From the IMG/VR virus record IMGVR_UViG_3300046000_006960, positions 1-53,760 of that record: DNA of 53,760 bases. One strand, 5' to 3'. The notes under the pieces were generated by a model. It had not been told where the DNA came from. It searched no databases and saw only the letters and a list, made by a program, of their open reading frames with translations. The stretch comes from a virus. Numbering within the stretch: the stretch's first letter is position 1; each line of letters opens with the position of its first letter. The translations under genes and the position numbers were made by a program. Below are positions 1 through 10,154 of the stretch, piece after piece.

Positions 1-3000
1 TACAACTTGCTCTTCTTCCAGACCTTGTTGCTCTTCTTTACTTTGAAGATCGTTTTCTATCTCTTGATTATTAAGCTCTTCTTCTTTTTGCTTAATGATT
101 TCTTTTATATAAGGGTTTTCAACTAAAGGATTAATGTTTTCTTTCTTATATGTTTTTAAATCATTCCAAAACTTTAATTCATTATCTATAGATGTTATTG
201 CTAACTTATCTATAATAGATTTTTCTAGTCTTTTTAATTTTTCTTTTTCAGACTTTAAATTTTGTTTAGCTTCAAATAATGCTTTTGTAGTTTTTATTAA
301 TTCTTCTTTAATAAACTTATGGTCAGCAACATTTTCATTTTTAATCTTACCCTCAGAAGTTAATAAAGATTTAATTACATTTCTTAATGCATCAGCATAC
401 CCTTCTAATCCTTCAATAGAATTTTCTAAATATTCAATATGCTCTTCTGAAGTTAACTTAGTAGCAAGCAATCTTTCTATAGAATGTCTATGTTCTTTAA
501 ATATTTCCTTATTTTGTTCTAAGTAATCAATTATTTCTGCAATAGAATTAAAATCAGTTTTTTCAATTTGCTCATATCTGTTAAAAACATATTCAATGTT
601 TTTATCAAGTTGTTTCAAATCTTTTTTAATCTCACCTTTAATTCCTTCAAGATATTCTATTTGCTTTTCTACTTTTTTAAGAGCATCTTGACTATCTTTA
701 ATCAACTCTTTTATAAGTTTAGCATTTCTACCTCTTGGAGATTTATCTTGAGCATCTAAACCTTTAATTATTGCATTCTTTTGTTTTACTAAATCATTTA
801 TTTCAGAATCTATTTCTGACATAAAATCATTTAAAGCAGTAACTTCTTGATCAAATGAATCAACTATTTCTGATAAAAATGTTTTAAATTCATCTCTATC
901 TTGTATTTTTTTAGTTATTTTTTCTTCTAAACTTTTTACTGTATCACTTATTTTAGACGAACTAATATTAATAGATTTTAATTTTTCTAAATTAAGCTGA
1001 AGGTTTTCTAAAGAGTCATTTTCATTTACACTTCTAGATAAATCATCTAATATTTCATTTTCCGCAACTTTATCATAATACTCTTTAGTATCTAAAGGAG
1101 TATGAGGTCTAGATAACATTTTATCTAAATCTTCTTTATTTTCTGCAGACTTGATATTATTTATTAAATCATCGGCTTCCTGAATTGCTTCATCTGATGT
1201 TTTTGCACTAAGTTCATTATCTTTTTTAACAAAGTCATCAAAAGTCTCATTAATGTTTTTACCTTGCCATATGTCAGAAATATCTTTTTTACTTTTTTCT
1301 ATTTCTTTTTTTAATGCATTATATTCTTCATTAGTTTTAGATAATAATTCATTGTTTTTAATAGCCTCTTTGGTTCTTTCAGCTCTAGCTATCATTTCAT
1401 CATTAGATATAGTTCCTCCTTTCATATTAGCTACTGGAAATTCAGCGGCTTCATCATATAAAGGATCTATTCCTAATTCATCAAAAATATTATTTCTTTT
1501 TTCTTCTAGCTTTTGTAACTTAGTTTCATTTGCTCTTAACTTATGTTTTGAATTTAAGTAAGAAGCATTTAATCTATTTAAAAATCTATCTTTTTGATCT
1601 TGATTAGCAGACTCGTTATCTAAACTAATTACATCTCTACTAAAATCACCAAACTTTTGATTTTGTTTTTGAAGGTATTTAGCAGTTTCTAATATTTCAT
1701 TCATGAAGTTTTTAGACTTATCTTTCTCATCAGAAGATTGATCTCTTTCTACTATTTCATTTAACTTGACATCTTCTCTTAGCTTTTGTTCTAAAGCCTT
1801 AATACCTATTTCTCCATTATGAATAGATGGCAAGACCATATTAAATATAGCTTCTCTTTTTAACTTGTCAACAACTTCTGTATTTCCAGTTTGAACTGCT
1901 AAATCAAATAGTTTTGATTGTTGTTCAGAAAAATTTAAAGATTTAGCAAGATTATAAACTTCTTTATTATCTAAAAGTCTTTCAGTGGTATCATTGCCAT
2001 CTTTGTCTTTTTTATATTTGTAACTTCCATCTTCATTTTGTTGATATATTTTATTATCAAAAATATCATTAAAATTAGTTATTTGAGAATCTATATTATC
2101 TAATACTTCATTAGTATATTTTCTATTAGCAACATCTTCTTTTCTGCCTTGATAAGACATCATTGGACCACCTAATGCTCCACCTAAAAATATAGCTTTT
2201 TGACCTTCAACAGAAGAAACAGTGTTTACATATTCTTTAGCAAAATCTCCAACGGTTTCAGAAATTTGATCAACATAACTTCTATTATCTTTTTTGCCAA
2301 GCTTATTTTGCATTGCTCTTTTAACATTAAAGTTTTCAGTAGTAGTTTGTAATCCTTCTTCGCCAAAACCTTCAGTTAAAAGAGCTTTTCCTACTTTACC
2401 TACTGACCTTCCAGCTCTATTTACAATACCTTTAATGCCTTGCTCTGCAGATCGCTCAAACTTTTGAGCAGCCTTGCCCCATATAGCTTTGTGCATGATT
2501 GCATTAGGGCCTAAAAGAATACCAACATTAGTTACAAAAGTATTTCTCATAGCCAATGCACGTTGTTCTTTAAAAGCTTCTTCTGCTACATCTGTAGAGG
2601 CTTTTGCAGATAACTCATTGTATTTATTTATATCTATAGAACCATTTCTTCTTTGAACATCTAATTCTTGTAGTTTTTTTGCTACTTTTTGTTGATGATC
2701 TGTACTTCCTACATAACTTTTAATAAAATCAGGCATCTTTCTTTCTAAATCATCACCAACACCTTTAGCTTCTGCTCCAGCCTCTAACAAAGTATTAGAT
2801 GTGATTGCCAAACCACTATCTATTGTTTTTCCAGTAATTCCCATAAATTTTAAAGCACTAACTCCTTCTTCAGCTTTTCCAGCCATTGAAGTATATTTTG
2901 CTAATTTTGCGCTATTTGCAGCTGCTCCAATTAATTTACTTCCAAGTCCTAAATATTCAAAACCAGCGCCAGGAGCCATCATACCTATAATAAAACCAAG

Positions 3001-3576
3001 CCCATCCGCTCCATCTGTAGCCCAAAATGCGGTTGAAGATATATTTGCCCAAAGATTTCCTTCTTTAACGGCTTTAGCTGTATAAACAGGCATTAATTCA
3101 GTATTAATTTTTTCATTCATACTATCCACTGCTTTAATCCATGGATTGTTAAAAGCGGTGTCTATAAACGAATGTTCATCTTTGCCAGAAATTAAATCTT
3201 GAGTATTTTCAGCTGTAGCTTGAATCATCCCTCCAATAACTCCAGGTATTTTTGCAATTTCAGCTCCAGCCTTAATTATAGCTCTTCCTGGTGTTTTTAA
3301 AAGTTGTTCTGTTCCTGATTGATTTTGAGCCCTTAACTCGTTATAAGGATCTTCAGCTTTTAAATCTACAAACTGATCTAAAAATGGATTAGTTCCTTCT
3401 CTGACTTCATCTTGATTATAACTATTAAAATTAACTCTGTGTTTTTCTTTGTTAAATGCATTATTTACAACTAGATTTCTTTTTTTCTTTGTATTTTGCT
3501 TTTTAAAGTTTTCATCTAAAGTATTAAGAAAGTTTTTATCATAACTGCCTAAAAGTCCTTCATCTTCTTCTTCCAT
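1..3576 (-). CDS. Giant internal virion (cargo-type) protein, 3' end missing
   Basis: The reading frame starts at an ATG at 3576 and stays open for 1192 codons to the left edge, so the C-terminus is outside the window. Residues about 1-60 are charged. Residues about 130-420 carry Gly/Ala-rich amphipathic or hydrophobic segments (for example GFIIGMMAPGAGFEYLGLG and AIFLGGALGGPMM). The remainder is Lys/Glu-rich with long predicted coiled coils. It begins 2 nt after the stop of the 675-residue gene, so the two are co-transcribed. crAss-like phages end their structural module with very large capsid-packaged proteins, including the virion RNA polymerase. I see no polymerase DxDxD motif in the visible part, so I call it only a cargo or ejection protein. 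Confidence 0.75.
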   Translation of the reverse strand, partial: MEEEDEGLLGSYDKNFLNTLDENFKKQNTKKKRNLVVNNAFNKEKHRVNFNSYNQDEVREGTNPFLDQFVDLKAEDPYNELRAQNQSGTEQLLKTPGRAIIKAGAEIAKIPGVIGGMIQATAENTQDLISGKDEHSFIDTAFNNPWIKAVDSMNEKINTELMPVYTAKAVKEGNLWANISSTAFWATDGADGLGFIIGMMAPGAGFEYLGLGSKLIGAAANSAKLAKYTSMAGKAEEGVSALKFMGITGKTIDSGLAITSNTLLEAGAEAKGVGDDLERKMPDFIKSYVGSTDHQQKVAKKLQELDVQRRNGSIDINKYNELSAKASTDVAEEAFKEQRALAMRNTFVTNVGILLGPNAIMHKAIWGKAAQKFERSAEQGIKGIVNRAGRSVGKVGKALLTEGFGEEGLQTTTENFNVKRAMQNKLGKKDNRSYVDQISETVGDFAKEYVNTVSSVEGQKAIFLGGALGGPMMSYQGRKEDVANRKYTNEVLDNIDSQITNFNDIFDNKIYQQNEDGSYKYKKDKDGNDTTERLLDNKEVYNLAKSLNFSEQQSKLFDLAVQTGNTEVVDKLKREAIFNMVLPSIHNGEIGIKALEQKLREDVKLNEIVERDQSSDEKDKSKNFMNEILETAKYLQKQNQKFGDFSRDVISLDNESANQDQKDRFLNRLNASYLNSKHKLRANETKLQKLEEKRNNIFDELGIDPLYDEAAEFPVANMKGGTISNDEMIARAERTKEAIKNNELLSKTNEEYNALKKEIEKSKKDISDIWQGKNINETFDDFVKKDNELSAKTSDEAIQEADDLINNIKSAENKEDLDKMLSRPHTPLDTKEYYDKVAENEILDDLSRSVNENDSLENLQLNLEKLKSINISSSKISDTVKSLEEKITKKIQDRDEFKTFLSEIVDSFDQEVTALNDFMSEIDSEINDLVKQKNAIIKGLDAQDKSPRGRNAKLIKELIKDSQDALKKVEKQIEYLEGIKGEIKKDLKQLDKNIEYVFNRYEQIEKTDFNSIAEIIDYLEQNKEIFKEHRHSIERLLATKLTSEEHIEYLENSIEGLEGYADALRNVIKSLLTSEGKIKNENVADHKFIKEELIKTTKALFEAKQNLKSEKEKLKRLEKSIIDKLAITSIDNELKFWNDLKTYKKENINPLVENPYIKEIIKQKEEELNNQEIENDLQSKEEQQGLEEEQVV

Positions 3577-3578
3577 AA

Positions 3579-5606
3579 TTAATTTTTATTATTTGGATAT
3601 TTAGTAAGCAATTGAGAAGGTTTTACGCCTCTTTTTATTGCTCTATAATTTAATGCTTGTTGAGCATCGCTATCACTATTATATCTTGCTGCTAATTCTT
3701 TATTTGTTAAATCAGCATAGGCATTATTTACTAGTGAAGTATAAACTTCTTGTCCTTGAAAGTTGCCAGTAATTCCATTAACTGTTCCTTTGTTTTTATA
3801 AAAATTAGCAATAGCTCCTGTTAAATTTTTATAACCTGGAGCAGAACCAGTATCTGCTGAATTTGTAAATCTTTTTAATTTAAATGTCACAGTAACTTGT
3901 TTTTTAGAACCTCCATATTCATCTTTACGCTTAACGCCTTGAGTGTCATACTCATTTGCGTCTTCATTGGTAGTAAATACAGCAGTAATTTCTGGAGATT
4001 TATTGTCTCCATATGTTTTTATATTACTTATTTTAAAAGATTTTTGATCTGAATTTTTAAGTAAATCTTGAATATTAGCAACATCTTCATCGGTCACATC
4101 TTTTCTAAAGCCTCCAGTAGTTTGAACGCCAGTTAAATCTAGAACGCTAGATATATTTGGAATTCCTTTTAATACCGTGGCAACATTTTCATTATGTAGA
4201 TTCCACTCTCCCTCTTCTTTAGGAGTAGACGGCATGTAAGAATAATTATGTCTTAAAGAAGATGATTTTTGCCAAGCATCGTTTTTAAGTTTTTTTCTTT
4301 GTGATAAAATTTTATCCATATAAGATAAATCTTTATCTTGCATTATTAATTTTAAATCAGGATCAGATTGCTTTCCTTTAAAAGACCCTACGCCTTTACT
4401 AAATAACAATCTAGGTAAAATACTTGGATCTTTTTTAACCGCAATAACTTCTTCTTGAGTCATATTCATTTTTTTAGCAAGTCTTTCCCATTTTGAATAT
4501 TCTTTTTTAAATGTTATGTCGTTGGCTTTGTAATCTTTGTTTTGAGTTAACTTAGCATCTGCTTCTCTTCTTAATTCAATTAAATCATCTAACTTTGCTT
4601 GATCTGCAGGATTTAAGCTTTTAGAACTAGACAATCTTTTTATTTCACTTAATACGTCTGAATATTCTTCATAATTAGTAGCGTCGCTTTTTATTTCAGT
4701 ATCGTTGCTAATTATTTGCCCAGCAGGACCTTCTTCGTCAGATTTTTCAGGTTTTGGAGGAGCGTTATAGTTTGCACTTTCAGATATTTTATTAATGTCT
4801 GAATTTTCAAGCATTGAATTAAAGTCATTAATAATTCTATCTTTATTTAATCCTATTCCAGCATGTGTCGCCCATTTTTTACCCTCGCCATTTGGATTGT
4901 CCCATGTATCCAATGCTGAATTAAGTGCAGCTTGAACTTGATCAGTGTTTTTAGATTTAATTCTATCTCCATTTCTAGTAACTTCCCAAAAACTACCATC
5001 AGGACCATATTCTAAATGATGTCCAGCTGAAGAAATTCCCTCAATAGTTTTTCCTAATATTGAATGAGCTCTAGATAAATACTGACCATAATCTTGATAA
5101 GCAGGAGCTCCAAGAGGTTCTATGTTTGTAATTTTACCATCTTTAAATCCAGTATAATTATTCTCAACATAATTGTTCCAATTTTTTTCAGCTTGATCTT
5201 TTCCTATTTTAGAAACTTCAGTTGCATTTTTTATGTAATCATCATGTTCTTTGTTAAAAATAGCTTTTGCTGCATTTATTTTACCAAATTCTCCCATAGG
5301 AGAAACTAAATCTTGATACTTTCTATTTAAAGCAATTGTTTTACCAATCATATCATTGTTTATTCCGTGCTTAGATAATTCAGTAGCAGTATTATCTAAT
5401 TCTGACTCAATACCTTTTTTTAATTCTAAAGCTGTGTCATAATGAAATTTCAATGGATCAACTTTCGCTATACCAGCTCTTATTAATTCGTTTTCAGCTA
5501 ATAATTTATCATGCTTTTCACGTTTCATCATTGGAACAAAAGCTAATTCCTGCATAGTTTGAGGAGTATATCCTGAAACTGTAATATCATCATAACGATT
5601 ACTCAT
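3579..5606 (-). CDS. Large internal virion protein, 675 aa
   Basis: A soluble, strongly charged 675-residue protein with Lys/Glu-rich helical stretches and no membrane segment or recognisable enzyme motif. The N-terminus (SNRYDDITVSGYTPQTMQEL) resembles the start of crAss-like cargo/tail proteins that lie between the large tail protein and the virion RNA polymerase; this is recognition by position and style, not a search result. Its start overlaps the end of the GIY-YIG endonuclease gene by 8 bp, and the giant protein follows 2 nt downstream. The likely role is packaging in the capsid and ejection with DNA. Confidence 0.65.
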   Translation of the reverse strand: MSNRYDDITVSGYTPQTMQELAFVPMMKREKHDKLLAENELIRAGIAKVDPLKFHYDTALELKKGIESELDNTATELSKHGINNDMIGKTIALNRKYQDLVSPMGEFGKINAAKAIFNKEHDDYIKNATEVSKIGKDQAEKNWNNYVENNYTGFKDGKITNIEPLGAPAYQDYGQYLSRAHSILGKTIEGISSAGHHLEYGPDGSFWEVTRNGDRIKSKNTDQVQAALNSALDTWDNPNGEGKKWATHAGIGLNKDRIINDFNSMLENSDINKISESANYNAPPKPEKSDEEGPAGQIISNDTEIKSDATNYEEYSDVLSEIKRLSSSKSLNPADQAKLDDLIELRREADAKLTQNKDYKANDITFKKEYSKWERLAKKMNMTQEEVIAVKKDPSILPRLLFSKGVGSFKGKQSDPDLKLIMQDKDLSYMDKILSQRKKLKNDAWQKSSSLRHNYSYMPSTPKEEGEWNLHNENVATVLKGIPNISSVLDLTGVQTTGGFRKDVTDEDVANIQDLLKNSDQKSFKISNIKTYGDNKSPEITAVFTTNEDANEYDTQGVKRKDEYGGSKKQVTVTFKLKRFTNSADTGSAPGYKNLTGAIANFYKNKGTVNGITGNFQGQEVYTSLVNNAYADLTNKELAARYNSDSDAQQALNYRAIKRGVKPSQLLTKYPNNKN

Positions 5607-6159
5607 CTTTCAAAAATTTAAATGTTGTTTTATTTTTTTTAATACCATTAATTTGTTGACCAAAAGAACTGTAATTAAAATTATTTTCTAAAGCACATTG
5701 TCTAACAGAACTCCAAATTTTACCAGTAACAGTGCAAATTATTTTTTTAGCTTGACCATTATTTTTTATCATCTTTTCAACATGTTCTTTTGATAATTTT
5801 TTATTTTTCCAAAATCTTAATGGATTTTTTAATAAAAAATCAGATTTTATTTTTTTAGTTTTTTCAGAAACAATCATTCCAAAATTTCCATCACCACCAT
5901 CTGTAAGATTACACAATACACCTGTACTGTTATTTATTCTACCATAATGATAAATTAAAATAATTTCTAATTCAATAGCATCTTCTTTTGATAAGTTTGA
6001 TTTTAATATTTGGATTTCATAATCTGATTTACTTACAATTTTTTTCCAAAAATTACTTCTACCATATTTAATATATGGTCTTTTTTTATTTCCAATACCA
6101 ATATAAAACACTTGATTGTTATCTAATCTCATGTGTCTATATATACAATAATCATTCAT
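5599..6159 (-). CDS. Free-standing GIY-YIG homing endonuclease (first of three)
   Basis: A 186-residue GIY-YIG nuclease. The catalytic module is at residues about 3-80: a Y-x-Y (YCIYRH) and Y-I-G (VFYIGIG) pair, followed by the Glu-containing helix (KEDAIELEIILIYHYGR). A NUMOD3-like segment (SEKTKKIKSDFLLKNP, SKEHVEKM) follows. The C-terminal DNA-binding helix region ends KNKTTFKFLKD. The same end (KNKT-x-x-x-FL) closes the two other GIY-YIG proteins in the window. It is inserted between two virion genes, overlapping both by one to eight bases. It probably cleaves relatives lacking it and spreads by repair. Confidence 0.88.
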   Translation of the reverse strand: MNDYCIYRHMRLDNNQVFYIGIGNKKRPYIKYGRSNFWKKIVSKSDYEIQILKSNLSKEDAIELEIILIYHYGRINNSTGVLCNLTDGGDGNFGMIVSEKTKKIKSDFLLKNPLRFWKNKKLSKEHVEKMIKNNGQAKKIICTVTGKIWSSVRQCALENNFNYSSFGQQINGIKKNKTTFKFLKDE

Positions 6160-9100
6160 TATCTTCTTCCTATTTTACTCATTTTTAAATATCCTCCATA
6201 AGCATGCTGAGTAGTTTCTCCAGCAATTTGTTCTGCAGTTTTCTTTGCTCCAGTCTTGTTATGAACATAAAATTTACCATCCCAAGTATATCCTAAAGCC
6301 TCTGCTAATGAATTTTTATTTACTTCTTCTTTCCCAACAGATCCTAAATCTGTTCCAATTGATCCAAGTAATTTAGACTTTTGATTTCTATAATTAGCTT
6401 GGTTTCTATCATTAATTTCTAATTGATTATTAGATTGACCTATATTAGCTTGATCTACACCTAAATTAAATTGTTGTCCTGCTAAATTTTGACCAGCATT
6501 ATATTCATTCATTTTTGCATAAGCATCACTCATTCCTCTAATTCTTCCAGCTGTAGTTCCAACTAAATTAGCTCTTAATGCAGATTCTGAACCAGCAGTT
6601 GCATTTGTTAATCCAGCAACACTATTATTCATTTCATTAGAAACTTGATTTTGAATACGATTTTCATCCATATACGTTGGTTTGTATCTGTTAGATAATC
6701 TATCTAATACAACTCCTGATGGTTTTTTAAGTTGAGATAATTGAAATGCATTCATAGCAATTGGAGCATATTTTAACATTTTACTACCATTTCTTTCAAA
6801 CCAGTTATCGCTAGATTCTCCAGTATCTCCTCCTTTATCAAAGTAATTCATATAGCCACCTTCAGCTTTTATATCTTTTGTAGAAGAAGATTTTTCAGTT
6901 CTACAAGCATCTCCTGCCGCAGAAAAACCATTCTTTAAGTTTTGTTGTCCAACATCTTTAGCTTTTTGCTGCTTTTCAACATATTTAGAATATTCAGCCT
7001 CAGTTTTGCCTGGATTTTCTGACAACCATTTATCTATATAATACCTGTCTGGAGCATTTTTAGTGTAATTATACATTGTTTGATATTCTCTCAATTGAGG
7101 AGTTGTTCTTATATTTCCGTTCTCATCTTTTCTAAGAACTTGTGCAGCTTCTTGAATAAACTTATCATTTCTCATTTCAAGAGGAGAATATCCAGATGAA
7201 TTAAATCTTATATTTTGACCAGAATTAGTAGGAGTAGTTACATAATTTACTGGAGCATAATTCATTGGAGCAACATTATTGGGATTAGATACTGTAAATT
7301 CCAATTCTCCTCCTATAGCAAATTTGTCACTAAAAGCATTATTTGCAGATGTAGCACTAGATCTTGCTTGTTGAACTTTTTGTTTTTCAAAAGTAGAATT
7401 ACCTGTAAACATTCCTACCATAGGCATATCGCTAATGTTTCCAGTTTCTAATGCTGATCCAATTCCTTTAATAGTTCCTAAAGGACTAACCATAGAAGCA
7501 ATTCCTTTTCCTATTTTAGAATCTCCAGCAATACCAGTTATTAATGAATCAGCAGCTCCAGCAGCTGCTCCAGCGCCAGGTATAAAAGCATTTAATGCAG
7601 TAGTAGTCATATTTTTAGCCGCATCTGCCCCTTTGTCTCCAGGCTGAGCAATTCTATTAGATTGAAATTGTTTTCCTATTCCGTCAACAGCACCAAACAT
7701 TCCTTGGTTTTCATCTAAAAAATCAACCATTCCGCCTTTGTCATATCTTTTTATAAAACCTCCATAGGCAGACATTCCAGGTTGTTGCATTTCTCGCTCC
7801 ATTCCTTCTTGAGGCATTTCTTGTTGTCCAACAAATTCTTCCATTCCTTGAGGAACTTGTTGATTTTCAAAACCAGGAGATTGTTGTGCATTTTGAAGTA
7901 TAGCCTGTTCTTTTTGAGCTTCTTCAGCTTTTATTGCCTCTTGAGCTTGTTTTAACCTGTTTAAATGCTCTTTGTGAGTCATCTTATCAGGATTACTATT
8001 TTTATCTTTAAAAGGCTTATCAATCACCTTAGAAGCTTCAGCAAATGTTTTACCTTTAATTGAGTTTGGTAATTTAAATTGTTTTACTAAATCTTCATTA
8101 ATATATAATCTATCTGAGTAAATATATTTACCATTTGGTGTTTTAATAGAAGTTTCACCTTGCTCAACCATTGCGTTTGGTCCTTGAGGTATTCCACCAT
8201 TTGGATTTTGCTCATGAGTACCTCCTTCGTTAAATTGGTTTAAGGTACCACCTTCTGCGTATCTTTTCATATTGTTATTTAAATAATTGTTGTATTTAGC
8301 ATTTAAGTTGTTATTTATTTGACCACCATCAGCATGTTTAATTAAGCCATTACTACTATAATAATCAGCTAATTGCGCATTAGGTATTTGAATTTCTTCT
8401 CCAGTTTTTCTTCCATATTGCACAGCTTCTCTTGGAGTTAATTTACTTAATAGTCCTAACTCATTTTGAATAACTGTAGGGCTCACAAAAGCATTGCCAT
8501 TATTGTCTGTCGAGTATTGCATTAGGTGAGTTGTTCTTGAACCGTCATCGTTTACAATGTAAGGATATTCACCTGGATTTAATGCTCTTTGAACAAAATT
8601 TTTATCTTTATTTCTTTCAGTAATAACTCTAGACATTAGTTCATTTTCATAAGCTGATCTTACTGGTGGCTCTATGTTTCCTCCAAGTTTATATTGCTTT
8701 ATCAATCCAATATTAGGAACGTCAATTCCAAATGTAATTTTTTTAATCCACGGCCCGTTTTCTAACGGTTGAAAATCGTCAACTATTTTTGATAACTTTG
8801 CTTTAGGCATTCCTTCAACTTTTATTCTAGAATTAAATTCAGCTAAAGCTTTTTTAGCCTCATTATAATCTTCAAATTTTACATTTGTTGCTCCTGGAAG
8901 TATTTTGTCATTATTACTAAATATTTTGTTTTTACCTGAATTATTTAATGGTATATATTGTTCTTCATTTGTCCACTTAAATTGTTTAGGATTTTCTGCT
9001 CTTCGCATCATGTTATAAAAACTATCTGTACTTAAAGATTTTTGTTCAAGAATTTTTGATCCTTTAGGTATAAATTGCTCTAAATGCTTATAAGCTTTAC

Positions 9101-10007
9101 CAGCACTTAATCCTCCTTCTGCTACATCTGCACTAAAATAATAAACAGGATTTCCTAATTTATCTACTGATGTTTTTAAAGCTATTTCTCCTTTATTTGG
9201 GACAACAACTTTTTTAACAATCTCTTTGTTAATTCCTTTTCTTAATGGGGTTTGTTCAATTAATCCATTGTCTAATTGTGTTTCCGTCCATTGTGGTAAT
9301 AATTTCTTCTTAACTTTAGCTGAAGACCTTTCTAAATTAAGCCTAGGTTGATTAACATCTATATTAAGTTCTGGCTCAATTTCCGGTAAAGTATAATTTT
9401 TTTTAGGGTTAAATTTAGATAATAAACTTTCTTCTTTACTTAATATTTTTCCTGCATTATTAGCTAGTCTTCCTAAAGATTTATATTCTGAAATTAATGG
9501 CAATACATTTAAAGCATTAATATTTGCATTTTTGTAATCTCTCCAAGCAGCAGGTAATTGTCCATTTTTTAAATTAACTACAGCTTTACCTAAGTTTTGA
9601 GTTACTTGAACGCCTTGATCTGTATAAAATGCAGGATTAACAACATCTATAACTGCGTCAAGAGAATTCCTTTCTCCTCTACTAAAATTTTCAGGAAGAT
9701 TTTCATTTCTTGCAGCGTAACCAAAAGCAGTTAGCGGATTTAACGATATTTCTTTTAATTTAGATGATGTAGACTGTGGAGTAGATGTTTTAATAGTTCC
9801 TTGTTTATCTATTAATTGTTGTACTCTTCTTTCTTCAATTTGTTTAGCAGTTAGTTTTTTATCTAATTTAGGTGTAATTATATTTGTGTTATCTCTTTGC
9901 GTATAATTAATTTCTTTGCCTTTTTCTTTAAATTTATTTTTACGATTTATTGAATTATTAATAAAACTATTTACAGTAGAAAGTTGTATTTTTTTTGGAT
10001 CTGGCAT
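6159..10007 (-). CDS. Very large virion structural/cargo protein, 1282 aa
   Basis: A 1282-residue protein of mixed composition. The central region contains repeated Gly-Gly turns (HADGGQ, YAEGGTL, NEGGTHEQNPNGG) and a Gln/Glu-rich coiled stretch. There is a Gly/Ala-rich possible membrane-active segment near 830 (FIPGAGAAAGAADSLITG), and the C-terminal third is Asn/Gln-rich. Proteins with this GG-repeat style follow the stabilisation/muzzle protein in crAss-like genomes and are packaged cargo. It has its own host-type promoter at 10092-10122 and lies downstream of a terminator, so it heads a separate late transcription unit with the 186-, 675- and >1192-residue genes. Confidence 0.7.
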   Translation of the reverse strand: MPDPKKIQLSTVNSFINNSINRKNKFKEKGKEINYTQRDNTNIITPKLDKKLTAKQIEERRVQQLIDKQGTIKTSTPQSTSSKLKEISLNPLTAFGYAARNENLPENFSRGERNSLDAVIDVVNPAFYTDQGVQVTQNLGKAVVNLKNGQLPAAWRDYKNANINALNVLPLISEYKSLGRLANNAGKILSKEESLLSKFNPKKNYTLPEIEPELNIDVNQPRLNLERSSAKVKKKLLPQWTETQLDNGLIEQTPLRKGINKEIVKKVVVPNKGEIALKTSVDKLGNPVYYFSADVAEGGLSAGKAYKHLEQFIPKGSKILEQKSLSTDSFYNMMRRAENPKQFKWTNEEQYIPLNNSGKNKIFSNNDKILPGATNVKFEDYNEAKKALAEFNSRIKVEGMPKAKLSKIVDDFQPLENGPWIKKITFGIDVPNIGLIKQYKLGGNIEPPVRSAYENELMSRVITERNKDKNFVQRALNPGEYPYIVNDDGSRTTHLMQYSTDNNGNAFVSPTVIQNELGLLSKLTPREAVQYGRKTGEEIQIPNAQLADYYSSNGLIKHADGGQINNNLNAKYNNYLNNNMKRYAEGGTLNQFNEGGTHEQNPNGGIPQGPNAMVEQGETSIKTPNGKYIYSDRLYINEDLVKQFKLPNSIKGKTFAEASKVIDKPFKDKNSNPDKMTHKEHLNRLKQAQEAIKAEEAQKEQAILQNAQQSPGFENQQVPQGMEEFVGQQEMPQEGMEREMQQPGMSAYGGFIKRYDKGGMVDFLDENQGMFGAVDGIGKQFQSNRIAQPGDKGADAAKNMTTTALNAFIPGAGAAAGAADSLITGIAGDSKIGKGIASMVSPLGTIKGIGSALETGNISDMPMVGMFTGNSTFEKQKVQQARSSATSANNAFSDKFAIGGELEFTVSNPNNVAPMNYAPVNYVTTPTNSGQNIRFNSSGYSPLEMRNDKFIQEAAQVLRKDENGNIRTTPQLREYQTMYNYTKNAPDRYYIDKWLSENPGKTEAEYSKYVEKQQKAKDVGQQNLKNGFSAAGDACRTEKSSSTKDIKAEGGYMNYFDKGGDTGESSDNWFERNGSKMLKYAPIAMNAFQLSQLKKPSGVVLDRLSNRYKPTYMDENRIQNQVSNEMNNSVAGLTNATAGSESALRANLVGTTAGRIRGMSDAYAKMNEYNAGQNLAGQQFNLGVDQANIGQSNNQLEINDRNQANYRNQKSKLLGSIGTDLGSVGKEEVNKNSLAEALGYTWDGKFYVHNKTGAKKTAEQIAGETTQHAYGGYLKMSKIGRR

Positions 10008-10028
10008 TATTTATTATTTTTTAATTAT

Positions 10029-10061
10029 AAAAAAAGGAGAAGAAAATTAATCCTTCTCCTT
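10029..10061 (-). terminator. Intrinsic terminator after the 1507-residue tail gene
   Basis: On the minus strand AAGGAGAAG pairs perfectly with CTTCTCCTT (9 bp, 10-nt loop) and is followed by a run of T. It lies about 95 nt past the stop of the large tail gene and just downstream of the 10092-10122 promoter's start region, so that promoter's transcript begins ahead of this hairpin; some read-through must occur if the promoter is used. Confidence 0.8.
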
Positions 10062-10091
10062 AAAGTTTATTGTGTTATAAGTTTAGTTTTA

Positions 10092-10122
10092 CAAATATAA
10101 GAAATATTTTAATTAATTCCAA
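10092..10122 (-). promoter_or_regulatory. Bacteroidota-type promoter (TTG-20-TATATTTG)
   Basis: On the minus strand TTG is followed after exactly 20 bp by TATATTTG, matching the known Bacteroidota consensus of a -33 TTG and -7 TAnnTTTG. It drives the 1282-residue virion gene and those beyond. Confidence 0.75.
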
Positions 10123-10154
10123 GAAAATATTAAAATATTTTATAATTTATTTTA

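Noticed and set aside
1-3576. Virion RNA polymerase as the identity of the left-edge gene
   Set aside because: Position would allow it, but no DFDxD-type catalytic motif is visible in the 1192 residues present; the sequence looks like a coiled-coil cargo protein.
7215-7647. Plus-strand open frames opposite the large virion genes (also at 1253, 37829, 38855 and others)
   Set aside because: They lie antisense to well-supported genes, have Ser/Leu/Phe-rich composition typical of reverse-complement frames, and lack start contexts.
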